Source: Pseudomonadota bacterium (GTDB lineage: Bacteria > Myxococcota_A > Polyangia > GCA-2747355). Taken from it: a stretch of 64,000 nucleotides of DNA. Shown piece after piece: positions 32,814 through 40,963 of this stretch. The notes under the pieces are model-generated. The model saw only the letters and a list, made by a program, of their open reading frames with translations. It ran no database searches and was not told the origin of the DNA. Both the position numbers and the translations under genes were made by a program. The stretch's first letter is position 1; every line of letters starts with the position of its first letter. The stretch is taken from NCBI GenBank assembly GCA_016711215.1, contig JADJTL010000002.1, forward strand, positions 124,001 to 188,000. Direction: 5' to 3'.

Positions 32814-34163
32814 TCAGGGCAGGGCGCTGTAGAGCGGTAGGGCGGCTGGGGCGGGGAAGAAGGCGAGGTCCTCGGCGTAGCCGAGGCTGGCGCCGGCGAT
32901 GATGCGCTCGGGCGTCGTCGGTGCGCCCGCCCCGCTGCTGACGCCGAGCTGAGCCGGCGAGAGGCGCGCGACCTTGCCCTGGCTATGGGTGACCCAGAGG
33001 CCGCCCCCTTCGTCGAAGGCGATGCCCTCGATTAGCGCCAACACGCCGAGCGTGATTTGCGCCGGCGGCACGACCTCCCTCGATGCCGCCGCCCCGACGA
33101 GCTCGGCCTGCGGCAGTCGAAAGATCACGTTGCCGCCGAAGTCCGTCGACCAGAGGTCGCCGTTGGCGTCGAAGGCCAGCAGACCGGGATTCAGCGCGGC
33201 ACCGCCCGCGGTGCGCTTTGGTTTGAGCACCAGCTTGGGGCTGGGCGACGCCGTGCCGAGGTCCGCGGCGTCGAAGCGCGCCAGCTCCTCGTCGCCCGTG
33301 CTGGCCCAGAGATTTCCGCTGCGGTCAAAGGCCAAGGTGATGACGGCGGCGAAGTCGATGCTGCGCGTCGGCGTCGGGTCGCCGGACGCGCCAAGCTGCG
33401 CCGCGCTGAGCTTGAAGAGCCGACCCTTACAGGCCGACGCGACCCAAAGCGCGCCATCGTGGTCGAAGGCCAGGCCGCTGATCGCCGGCAGGCAGTCGAG
33501 GCCCGTGAGGTTGATCTTGAGGTCGGGCTCCCGCGCGCCCGAGACCCCCATCGTCGTGGCCGGCAGGCGCAGGAGATGCGGATCGGCGGTGGTGCCACCG
33601 CTGGCCCAGAGGTTGCCGTCGCGGTCAAACGCCAGCCTGCGGCCGGCCCCGGAGGTTATCGCCACGCTGGCCGCCGGAGCGCCCGCGGCGGCCAATACTG
33701 ACGAGGCGAAGCCCTGGGTCCCGGCATCCCCCGGGGCGTTGCTCACGGCGATCCAGAGCTTGTTGCTCGCAGCGAGGGGCGCGTAGCTCACGTCCACGGT
33801 CTTGCCGGCGGTGCCCAGACAAATCCGCTGCTGCGCCGCGGCGATGCTCGCAGCGAAGACGGTGCGGACGATCGCATCGGTCTGTACGGCGTGCTCGGCG
33901 ACGATCTCATAGGCTCCCGCCGCGCTCCCGCTGAGGGTCTGCGAACCGATGAGGTGCTGCGGGCCGCCTGGGCCCGTCAGGGTCACCTTGGCGTCCACAC
34001 CCGCGGGCAGTCCGGTGACGTTGACCGTCAGGGTCCCCGTGCCCGTCCCGGGGCAGAGGCCGCCGTCGACCGACGCGCCGCCACCGGCGTCCGAGCAGCC
34101 GATCGAAAGGCCGGTGAGCAGCAGCAGTCCGTGCGCTTTGCGCGAGCGGCGATGGGTTCCCAT
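32814..34163 (-). CDS. Lipoprotein with NHL/SMP30-like propeller
   Basis: A 449-residue lipoprotein starting at ATG 34163 behind GGAGG. The signal is HGLLLLTGL with lipobox SIGC. A small beta domain (GTLTVNVTGLPAGVDAKVTLTGPGG) precedes a propeller with repeating F.DRDGNLWAS motifs (LAFDRDGNLWASGG, LAFDHDGALWVAS, LAFDRSGNLWAST, LAFDANGDLWSTD, IAFDEGGGLWVTH), i.e. five visible blades of NHL/SMP30 type. Extracytoplasmic ligand or protein binding is likely; no enzyme activity can be assigned. The gene ends only 20 bp from the RAYT-linked array 2. Confidence 0.75.
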   Translation of the reverse strand: MGTHRRSRKAHGLLLLTGLSIGCSDAGGGASVDGGLCPGTGTGTLTVNVTGLPAGVDAKVTLTGPGGPQHLIGSQTLSGSAAGAYEIVAEHAVQTDAIVRTVFAASIAAAQQRICLGTAGKTVDVSYAPLAASNKLWIAVSNAPGDAGTQGFASSVLAAAGAPAASVAITSGAGRRLAFDRDGNLWASGGTTADPHLLRLPATTMGVSGAREPDLKINLTGLDCLPAISGLAFDHDGALWVASACKGRLFKLSAAQLGASGDPTPTRSIDFAAVITLAFDRSGNLWASTGDEELARFDAADLGTASPSPKLVLKPKRTAGGAALNPGLLAFDANGDLWSTDFGGNVIFRLPQAELVGAAASREVVPPAQITLGVLALIEGIAFDEGGGLWVTHSQGKVARLSPAQLGVSSGAGAPTTPERIIAGASLGYAEDLAFFPAPAALPLYSALP

Positions 34164-34743
34164 TTCGCGACCTCCGGTCAGCAACAGGTGGGCTGGGGGC
34201 AGTGAGAGCGACGAAGGCTGCCGCAGAGGCCTGCCAAACGCAAGCGCCGGCGACGCGGACACATGCTCTGGGGGCCCCGCCCGAGGGCTGGCCCCACGGG
34301 CGCGCCTACCACGCCGTGTCGTGTCAAGGATGCGCCGCTAGCTCAGGATCCGGCACGATGGAGTCGGCAGGAAGGATCGGGCCGGCCGCTACGCCCAATC
34401 GCTCGCAGCGGGGCGGCTTGACGCGTTGGTGCAGGCCTGTGACGAGGCAGAGATTTCTGTGCACCCGAACTCTCGAGCTAAAGCCGCGCAGCCTCAACCG
34501 AAACCTGGAGCTCCGCGGTCCGTGGAGTGAAGTATAACTCAGCAGTTACGGAAGCTTGCGCTCTGCGCGCGGCGGTCGGCCAACGCGCGCGGAGGGGTGC
34601 TCTGAACCCACGATCTGTGCCTGATATGCTATTTGCAACAACGTGTTACAGGTTGCATATTATTATTGCTGGCAAAAGTTTGGCTTCCCAGATTACTCTG
34701 CGCGTATGTCCTTTATGTTGGTCCGTCACCCCAGGAGAGCACC
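34164..34743. promoter_or_regulatory. Divergent intergenic region, AT-rich toward MNA gene 2
   Basis: About 580 bp without a gene. TTGCAA (34633-34638), 17 bp, CATATT (34656-34661) is a plausible sigma70-type promoter for the lipoprotein at 34744, leaving a leader of about 75 nt with AGGAG before the ATG. The stretch 34615-34715 is far AT-richer than its surroundings. Confidence 0.4.
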
Positions 34744-37317
34744 ATGATGCAAACACAAACATATCGGGAACGAGCGTCGCCACTGCGCGCGATGGCGACC
34801 TGGGCCGGGCTGGCCTTGCTGGCCGCAGGATGCGGGGCGCCGCTGAGCGATGACACCGAGCTGAGCCCGCCCGTGGCGAGCCGCGGCCAAGCGGCGATGA
34901 ACGCCTCCAACGCGATGAACGCGATGAACGCGATGAACGCGATGAACGCGATGAACGCGATGAACGCGATGAACGCGATGAACGCGATGAACGCGATGAA
35001 CGCGATGAACGCGATGAACGCGATGAACGCGATGAACGCGATGAACGCGATGAACGCGATGAACGCGATGAACGCGATGAACGCGATGAACGCGATGAAC
35101 GCGATGAACAGCGTCAACGTCGGCAGCGTCCTGGCGCAGAGCACGGTGATCGAGAGCTTCTCCGACTACACCTTCCAGCAGATAGACAACCTCTGCCCGG
35201 CCACGCGCCTGCCCTACACGCTGCCGAACGGCACGGCGGTCGACCTCGTGTTGCCCAAGTTCCTGACCGTCAAGGACCAGCTCGAGGTGGTGAAGGACGT
35301 CACCAACACCGAGGTCAGGGTCACGATTACCGAGGGCAGCACGCCCACGGTCTACCGCGTGTTCTCGGGTCGGGGACTGGCCTGTGGCGACCGCGGCTAT
35401 CGGCCCTTCTTCCTCAGCCCGACCCCGATCGGCAGCACGACGCTCAAGACCTATGAGGTCACAAGCGCGAAGGGCGGCATCCGCTACATGTGCCTCAAGC
35501 TCAAGGATCCCGCTGACGGCGTGGCCAAGTATTTCTGCGGCAAGGGCATGCTCGCCGACGGTGTAACCGGCTACGCCCTGAAGAGCGGCACGCAGTCGCC
35601 GCGACCCTTCTTCATCTCGAGCCTGACCTGGGGCGCCAACACCTGGACCCGCCACTTCGAGTTCCTCAACGGCGGCCTCGGGTCGATCGCTGAACGCATT
35701 CCGACGGGCAGCCAAACCGGCTATGCCCTCGATGAGGCCTGGAACCTCAATCCCCGCGACAAGCACGTGGACAACATCACGAGCAAACAAGCCGCCTACC
35801 TGGGCGCGCTGGCCCTCAAGACGGCCACCAACCGCAATGGCGTCTACGTCAGCCCCTACAAGAACGCCAACATCACCGGCGGCAAGGCCTTCGCCGCCGC
35901 CGAGCTGAACCAGTGCGAGGTGGGCTACAAGCTCTATCCGGACGTCGCCGCCGACGGCCTGCTCGAGCAAACCATTCTGCCCAAGCTGTGGGTCAACGAC
36001 TGGTATGCCAACCCGTACAATGGCTGTAGCTGGGCGGCCGACTGGGGTCTTCCGACCGCGGCGCAGAAGACCGTCAGCGGCTGCACCACCTTCGACATCA
36101 AGACCGGCAACCCCTTCACCATCGGCCTCAACCTGCACGACAGCGCGCAGCGTCGCTGCCCGACCTGGAGCAGCTGCGACGTCGGTAGCTTCTGCTGTGC
36201 CTCCAGCGTCTCGACCACCAACTACACGAGCTGCGTCGCCAAGTCAGACGGCACGGCGTGGTGTTGGGGACGCAACGTTGCAGCGGGTTATGGCAACGGC
36301 ATGTTGGGCAACAACTCGACATTCGACTCGACCACGCCGGTGCAGGTCATCAAGTCCGACTGGCAGCCGCTGCTCGGTGTGCTCTCCGTGCACGGCGTCG
36401 CGAACAACACCAAGGGGTATAGCTGCGCTCGGCTGCGCGACGGTACCCTCTGGTGCTGGGGCGGGCAGCCCGGAACCTCGACGCCCTACGCCTCGCCCGT
36501 GGCCGGCCTGAGCGGCGTCGAGAAGGTCGCCCTCGGTCGCGAGCACACCTGCGCTCAGAAGACTGACGGGACGGTTTGGTGCTGGGGCAGCAACAGCAAC
36601 GGCAAGCTCGGCGTCGGCTCGACACCAAGCTCGACAACCGTACCCCTACAGGTCACGGCGCTCGGCACGACCGCCGTCGACGTGGTCGGCGGCGCCTATC
36701 ATACCTGCGCGCGCCGCGCCGACGGGAGCCTCTGGTGCTGGGGCGAAAACGCGCTCGGCAAGCTCGGCGACGGCACGACGATCAATCGCACCCTGCCGGT
36801 GCTCGTCAGCGGGCTCAGCGCGGGCGTCCTCGGCGTAGCGCTCGGTGAGACCCACACGTGCGCGATCAAGGCCGACCGCACGCTCTGGTGCTGGGGCGAC
36901 AACATGAAGGGCCAGATCGGCGGCGGGATGAATTCGTACCCACGCGCTCCTAGCGTGGCCAAGAGCTACGTGCCGATCCTCGCCGACTACTGGCTGACGG
37001 GCGTCGTCGAGGTCGCGGCTGGGACGTATCACACCTGCGCGCGCAAGAACGACGGCACGGCCTGGTGCTTTGGCAACAACGCCAAGGGTGAATTGGGCAG
37101 CGGTTCTTTCCAGACCTACGACGCCCTGCCGAATCAGGTCTCCGGCCTGAGCAGCGACGCTGTTGACCTCGTTGGACAGCATCAGATGTGCGCCCGGCGG
37201 AAGAGCGACGGGAGCCTCTGGTGCTGGGGGAACAACTCCTACGGCAACCTCGGAAGCGGGACAGCAGGCAGCTACTTTGCGGTCCCCGCACAGGCCACCG
37301 TCCTGACCTGCCAATAG
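34744..37317 (+). CDS. Lipoprotein: MNA repeats, conserved domain, one RCC1 propeller
   Basis: A paralogue of the gene at 5738, 857 residues, starting at ATG 34744 with AGGAG upstream. Lipobox LAAGC (Cys30) is followed by MNASNA, 21 perfect Met-Asn-Ala units (residues 58-120) and MNSVNV. The domain at about 125-483 shares GYRPF, CGKG...GV.GYA.K.GT.SPRP, SSLTW, GYALD.AW.LNPRD, VSPY..AN.TGG.AF, ELNQCE.GYK.YPD and DWGLP with the paralogue. Then exactly seven RCC1 blades (WCWG or WCFG motifs) complete one propeller, ending in LTCQ without a Cys-rich tail. Surface anchoring is expected; ligand and function are unknown. Confidence 0.85.
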   Translation: MMQTQTYRERASPLRAMATWAGLALLAAGCGAPLSDDTELSPPVASRGQAAMNASNAMNAMNAMNAMNAMNAMNAMNAMNAMNAMNAMNAMNAMNAMNAMNAMNAMNAMNAMNAMNAMNAMNSVNVGSVLAQSTVIESFSDYTFQQIDNLCPATRLPYTLPNGTAVDLVLPKFLTVKDQLEVVKDVTNTEVRVTITEGSTPTVYRVFSGRGLACGDRGYRPFFLSPTPIGSTTLKTYEVTSAKGGIRYMCLKLKDPADGVAKYFCGKGMLADGVTGYALKSGTQSPRPFFISSLTWGANTWTRHFEFLNGGLGSIAERIPTGSQTGYALDEAWNLNPRDKHVDNITSKQAAYLGALALKTATNRNGVYVSPYKNANITGGKAFAAAELNQCEVGYKLYPDVAADGLLEQTILPKLWVNDWYANPYNGCSWAADWGLPTAAQKTVSGCTTFDIKTGNPFTIGLNLHDSAQRRCPTWSSCDVGSFCCASSVSTTNYTSCVAKSDGTAWCWGRNVAAGYGNGMLGNNSTFDSTTPVQVIKSDWQPLLGVLSVHGVANNTKGYSCARLRDGTLWCWGGQPGTSTPYASPVAGLSGVEKVALGREHTCAQKTDGTVWCWGSNSNGKLGVGSTPSSTTVPLQVTALGTTAVDVVGGAYHTCARRADGSLWCWGENALGKLGDGTTINRTLPVLVSGLSAGVLGVALGETHTCAIKADRTLWCWGDNMKGQIGGGMNSYPRAPSVAKSYVPILADYWLTGVVEVAAGTYHTCARKNDGTAWCFGNNAKGELGSGSFQTYDALPNQVSGLSSDAVDLVGQHQMCARRKSDGSLWCWGNNSYGNLGSGTAGSYFAVPAQATVLTCQ
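34897..35121 (+). repeat. 9-bp coding minisatellite, 21 perfect units
   Basis: ATGAACGCG repeats 21 times without mismatch (34915-35103). It is preceded by the imperfect ATGAACGCCTCCAACGCG and followed by ATGAACAGCGTCAACGTC. Degenerate edges with a perfect centre indicate recent homogenisation by slippage. The unit is identical to that in the paralogue at 5897. Confidence 0.97.
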
Positions 37318-37329
37318 CCTGACCTCCCC

Positions 37330-37358
37330 GCGCGCCGGTCCGACTTCGGCCGGCGCGC
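37330..37358 (+). terminator. Hairpin after MNA gene 2
   Basis: GCGCGCCGG (37330-37338) pairs perfectly with CCGGCGCGC (37350-37358), and inner CCG/CGG can extend it. It starts 12 bp after the stop codon. There is no U tract, so it may be a pause, an mRNA 3'-end stabiliser or a rho-assisted terminator. Confidence 0.55.
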
Positions 37359-37524
37359 CCCACCCACCGCGTCGGCCGAACCTTCCGCAGCTGGCCTTCC
37401 CCGCGCCTCCGGCCATCCGGGGCCCTTCGGGCGCTTGGGCGCGAGGCGCCGCCTCGCGTGCGCGCGCGCCTCGGCCGTCCTGACATCGCGTCCCTCAGCG
37501 GCGCGAGGTACGGCTCCGTCTGCA

Positions 37525-37817
37525 GCGACGCGCACGCAGGCAGCGGCTCTACCGTCAGCCTTGCCGCTGCCGGCAGCGGGCTCTGCTCTCGGAAGAGGCG
37601 CCTGGGCTGCTTGAAGAACTCGGCGCCCGAGTCACGCAGGCTGGCTGATGATCCCGGGCCAGTGATGGTGCTCGGTCACCAAGCCCACAGCAACAGCCAG
37701 GCAGTAGCCGATGATGCCGTTAGCCGTCGCCGACGGCCGCAACAGAAACTGCCGCTGCGCGCAGCGGCGCGTCACGATCAGCGTCTCACCGGCGATCACA
37801 CGCCGCGGCAGGATCAT
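37525..37817 (-). pseudogene. RAYT remnant with internal deletion
   Basis: From ATG 37817 the sequence matches the RAYT N-terminus (VIAGETLIVTRRCAQRQFLL, NGIIGYCLAVA), then jumps directly to VGLVTEHHHWPGIIS, losing about 65 codons that hold the HUH motif and catalytic Tyr. Homology to the 3' part continues, out of frame, to about 37525 and then fades. The deletion joins two GTGGC-containing sites, compatible with microhomology. The upstream flank (to about 37930) matches the other copies' leader (CCTAATCCCGCGAGGTTAGCC). Confidence 0.8.
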
Positions 37818-37989
37818 CCTGCCACGGGATGTCGGCAGACGACGTCCCCATCACCCCGCTGCCTAATCCCGCGAGGTTAGCCCTAAGCGCTGCGCCTTCT
37901 GTCCGACCTGCGGGCCGCCCCCGCCGGAGGCTGGCCCTTTCGCCAATGCTCCAGCATCCTCCCGCGCGGGCGGGGCGTCGGACCCCATC

Positions 37990-38090
37990 GCCAACCATCA
38001 ACCCCGGCCAATCATCAACCCGGGTGAGACGCCATTAATCGGCCAATCGTCAACCCAATCGACCAATCGTCAACCCGACTGCGGCGCCGG
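37990..38090. repeat. REP-like array 3
   Basis: One exact ATCAACCCGGGT core (38014-38025), one near-match ATCAACCCCGG (37997) and two CCAATCGTCAACCC variants (about 38042 and 38060). It lies on the 5' side of the deleted RAYT remnant with the same relative orientation as at the other copies. Nothing else is seen in 37930-38149. Confidence 0.65.
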
Positions 38091-38149
38091 GCCGGGTGCG
38101 GCGCCGGGCGGGATGCGGCACGGGGACGCGCTGGAGCAGCAGCTCGTGG

Positions 38150-38969
38150 TTATCCATAAGCCGGAATGCCGTAGTACGCGGTTAGCGTAAAGGTCGTGCC
38201 CCAGTTTCCTGATAGCTCGTGCAGTTGCGCCCCGTCGGCGCAGCCGGTGCACCACGAGTCGCTGATGCGACCGGCCTGAACGACGTAGAAGGGCTGGGCC
38301 GCCACGACGAATCGCGCTCGACTGAAGTCAAAGGAGAGCCCGGGCTCGAACTCCAGGCGCGTCTCGTTGCGTAGCACGTTGAAGCCGTCGAAGAAGCATC
38401 CGTGGCGACAGGCCAGTGGGTGTCTCGCCTCGTCTGGCGACTCCAGGACCCGCCGTTGTTTGCCGAAGGTAGCGCTGACGCCGACGAGGGCGCGAAGCCA
38501 TGAGGTCAATCGTGGCTGGGCTGAGAGCCCCGCTCGTGCCTCCCAGGCAAAGCCCTCGGAAATCAGCCCCGCCAGGCCATCGCTCTGAGCCCCGAGCCTG
38601 AGGACCAGCGGCGCCGCTGCCTCGGCGTTGTTGAGCGCGCAGCGTAGCTCTGCGCCCCAGCCGGCGAGACTGAAGTGCACGATGTAGTTCCAGCGTTGGC
38701 TTAGCGCCTGGGTGAAGGCGACCCTCGGGTCGAAGAAGTACGGCTCGCCCGCAGGTACAGCGCCCTGCCCATGCCGGAGCAGTTTCACGCTTCGACCATC
38801 GGGAAGGGTGACCCAGCACGCATCGGTGTGTAGCTCCCGCCAACGGTCGCGCCGAGGCCGGCTCTTTGGCCGCTGCGAGGGATCAATGGTGGGGAAGCGG
38901 CAGGTACACGCAGGCGCCAAGCGTGAGCGATAAGGACATCCAGACCAGCGGCGCTCGGGCGCGAATCAT
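38150..38969 (-). pseudogene. Hypothetical lipoprotein with 5' frameshift
   Basis: A strong start (GAGGAG, 8 nt, ATG 38969) gives MIRARAPLVWMSLSLTLGAC, a short signal peptide with lipobox LGAC, but this frame stops after VYLPLPHH near 38885. The body, about 245 residues to 38150, is in a neighbouring frame beginning around TIDPSQRPKSRPRRDRW. A 1-nt indel near 38888 is required to join them. The body is beta-rich (WNYIVHFSLAGWGAELRCAL, RLEFEPGLSFDFSRARFVVAAQPFYVVQ) and may be a beta-barrel-like or solute-binding outer-membrane protein. Either a real inactivation or a sequencing error at the GGGG run explains the break. Confidence 0.6.
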
Positions 38970-39309
38970 GTGACCATCTCCTCAAGGGCCTTGCAGGCCC
39001 TTTCTGCGGCAAGAGCAAGCGGCGCGCCAGACGGTCGCTGCAGGGTTTCCGATGAGTTGAGTGCAGCGTTGGGGCGCCGCGGAGCGAGGCATGCCCCCTC
39101 GACCGCGACATTCGTGTCCGGAACCACCCGCGCGCGTGGAGCCATCGAGCGCAGCTCTGATCAAGGCGCGACCGCTCGCTCGCCAGGTCCGCCCAGTCCC
39201 CGCCGCGACGATACGCGCCAGCGTCTGGACCCAGACTTCTATCGCAACGTTGGATTTCCGGAGAAGGGCATCGCATTCCTTTTCAGTGAAGCAACGCCCA
39301 TCTTCTTCG

Positions 39310-39435
39310 CGTCAAATCAACCCGGGTCGGGCGTCCCGTCGCGTCCCCTTCGCGTCAAATCAACCCGGGTCGGGCGTCCCGTCGGGCGTCCCGTCGCGTC
39401 CCGTCTGGGGCGTCCCGTCTGGGGCGTCCCGTCTC
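39310..39435. repeat. REP-like array 4
   Basis: Cores ATCAACCCGGGT at 39316-39327 and 39359-39370, 43 bp apart, each followed by CGGGCGTCCCGTCG, then 14-bp units GTCTGGGGCGTCCC leading directly into the RAYT stub at 39433. No gene is seen in the 38970-39433 stretch apart from this array. Confidence 0.75.
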
Positions 39436-39465
39436 ACCGGCGATTGCGGGCCGCGGCAGGCTCAT
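39433..39465 (-). mobile_element. RAYT 5' stub
   Basis: ATG 39465 begins MSLPRPAIAGET, identical in pattern to the RAYT N-terminus, then the homology ends in the GTCTGGGGCGTCCC repeats. The RAYT leader is recognisable further right to about 39540 (GGGACGTCTGCAGAC, CCTAATCCCGCG). Everything after codon 12 has been lost. Confidence 0.75.
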
Positions 39466-39979
39466 ACAGCGCCGGGACGTCTGCAGACGAGGTGCCCAGC
39501 CCCCCGCTGCCTAATCCCGCGCGGTTAGCCCTGGCCGCGACCGGGTTGGGGCCGCGAGGGTTGGGGCCGCGTACCTTCAGTACTGCCGCGATCTGCTCCG
39601 TCGTCACCTCGCCCTGGAGTAATTCGATCACCCCGTTGCTCGCGTCGACAAAGTAGACGCCGGGCGGCACCATGAGCGGCTTGAACATCGTGTAGGCCTC
39701 GGCCTGCGCCGTCTGGGTGTCGACGTGGATGCGCTCGACCGGCAGCGTTGCGGGCGTCCCGAGCGCAGCCTGCATGGCCGCCCAGGTGTCCTCGATCCGC
39801 TTGCGCGTGCAGTCGCAAGCGTTCTCCTTGTCGATGAACACGATCTTCGCGACCGTCGCGGGGCCGTTCGTCGTCGCGGCCGAGGTGCTGGCTACGGCCT
39901 GCCTGGGAGCAGGCTTGGTGCGCTCGCAGGCCACCACGGCCAAGGTCAGGGCGAGCGAAACGAGCATGGCGATGCGCAT
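39434..39979 (-). CDS. Thioredoxin-like lipoprotein with RAYT-derived C-terminal tail
   Basis: A 181-residue lipoprotein from ATG 39979 (AAAGGAA upstream), lipobox VVAC (Cys18). The mature part has VAKIVFIDKENACDCTRKRIEDTW with a Cys-Asp-Cys in place of the usual CxxC, then VPPGVYFVDASNGVIELLQGEVT, a thioredoxin-like fold. Native sequence seems to end near residue 137 (VLKVR). The last 44 residues (GPNPRGPNPVAARANRAGLG...) are translated RAYT leader and stub, stopping at TGA 39434-39436. It is the last gene of the ars/redox cluster, 11 bp after ccdA. Confidence 0.7.
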   Translation of the reverse strand: MRIAMLVSLALTLAVVACERTKPAPRQAVASTSAATTNGPATVAKIVFIDKENACDCTRKRIEDTWAAMQAALGTPATLPVERIHVDTQTAQAEAYTMFKPLMVPPGVYFVDASNGVIELLQGEVTTEQIAAVLKVRGPNPRGPNPVAARANRAGLGSGGLGTSSADVPALYEPAAARNRR

Positions 39980-39990
39980 CGCACTTCCTT

Positions 39991-40698
39991 TCACGCGAGC
40001 CCCCGATAAGCGAAATACGCGCCCACAAGGATGATCAGGACGCCGGCCGCACGGCGAAGGACCTCGAACGTGCGGGTAGCCTTCTTGTTCTCGATCAACG
40101 TTCGCGCGGCTCCCATGGAGGTTCCGGCGAGCAGGATGAGGACGCTGTGGCCGAGGGCGTAGACGAGCAGCAGGAGCCCGCCATACGGGATGGATGCCCC
40201 GGACCCGGCCAAGTAGGTCAGCAGCACCACGAGAAGGGGCGCCGCGCACGGCGCCGACACCACGCCGAACAGGAGCCCGAGGACCAGCGCTCCGAGCAGC
40301 CCACGCGTCTTCGGTTGGAGCCTTCCTCCGAGCGAGGGGATCGGCACGGTCACGAGTCCGGTGAGGTGCAGGCCCATGAGCACGCAGACCGCCGCCACCA
40401 CCCAGTTCCAGGTGCTCGACACCTCCCCGTACATCCTGCCGGCGAGCGCGGCGACCATACCAAGCACGGTGAACGTTGTTCCGAGGCCGACGACGAACAC
40501 GGACGAGAAGAGGAACGCGCGCAGCACGCCGGGCCTTTCCTCGCGGCGGCCCGCGACGAAGCTCATCATCAGCGGGATCATCGCGAGCACGCACGGGTTC
40601 GACGCGGTGAGCATCCCGCCGACGAAGACGGCGACGACCGCCAGCCACGGACTCGTCTGGATGTACTGGCCGGCGTTACCGACGAAGGTCGCGAACAC
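39991..40698 (-). CDS. CcdA/DsbD-type thiol-disulfide membrane transporter
   Basis: A 235-residue membrane protein with six predicted helices, starting at GTG 40698. The two conserved cysteine motifs of the CcdA family are present: GGMLTASNPCVLAMIPL in helix 1 and VVSAPCAAPLLVVLL in helix 4. It moves reducing equivalents from cytoplasmic thioredoxin across the membrane. It follows a small thioredoxin by 3 bp and precedes a thioredoxin-like lipoprotein, so the three probably form a reduction chain within the arsenic operon. Role in arsenic handling is inferred from context. Confidence 0.85.
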   Translation of the reverse strand: MFATFVGNAGQYIQTSPWLAVVAVFVGGMLTASNPCVLAMIPLMMSFVAGRREERPGVLRAFLFSSVFVVGLGTTFTVLGMVAALAGRMYGEVSSTWNWVVAAVCVLMGLHLTGLVTVPIPSLGGRLQPKTRGLLGALVLGLLFGVVSAPCAAPLLVVLLTYLAGSGASIPYGGLLLLVYALGHSVLILLAGTSMGAARTLIENKKATRTFEVLRRAAGVLIILVGAYFAYRGLA

Positions 40699-40701
40699 GC
40701 G

Positions 40702-40953
40702 TCACTCGTTCTTCGCGGCGGCGGTGGTCAGCCACGACACGATCTCGGGCGCCTGCGGAATACGGCCCGAGCATTTGACCTCGCCGTCGACGACAAGGGC
40801 CGGGGTCGTCATCACGCCGAACTTCATGATCTCGTCGATCTTCTCGACCTTCACGAGCGACACGGCGACCCCCGACGCGGCGACGGCTTTCTCGGCCTCG
40901 GCGTAGAGCTTCTTGCACTTGGCGCAGCCCGTTCCCAGCACTTTCACGTCCAT
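40702..40953 (-). CDS. Small thioredoxin-family protein (CxxC)
   Basis: An 83-residue redox protein of the MTH895/TrxA-like type: MDVKVLGTGCAKCKKLY with the CAKC active site at the N-terminus, VEKIDEIMKFGVMTTPALVVDGEVKCSG with the cis-Pro loop (TTPA). Such proteins are often encoded beside DUF318 permeases, as here (permease 10 bp upstream). It would supply electrons to arsenate reductase, CcdA or the permease; which partner is used is not visible. Confidence 0.88.
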   Translation of the reverse strand: MDVKVLGTGCAKCKKLYAEAEKAVAASGVAVSLVKVEKIDEIMKFGVMTTPALVVDGEVKCSGRIPQAPEIVSWLTTAAAKNE

Positions 40954-40963
40954 CTTCGACTCC

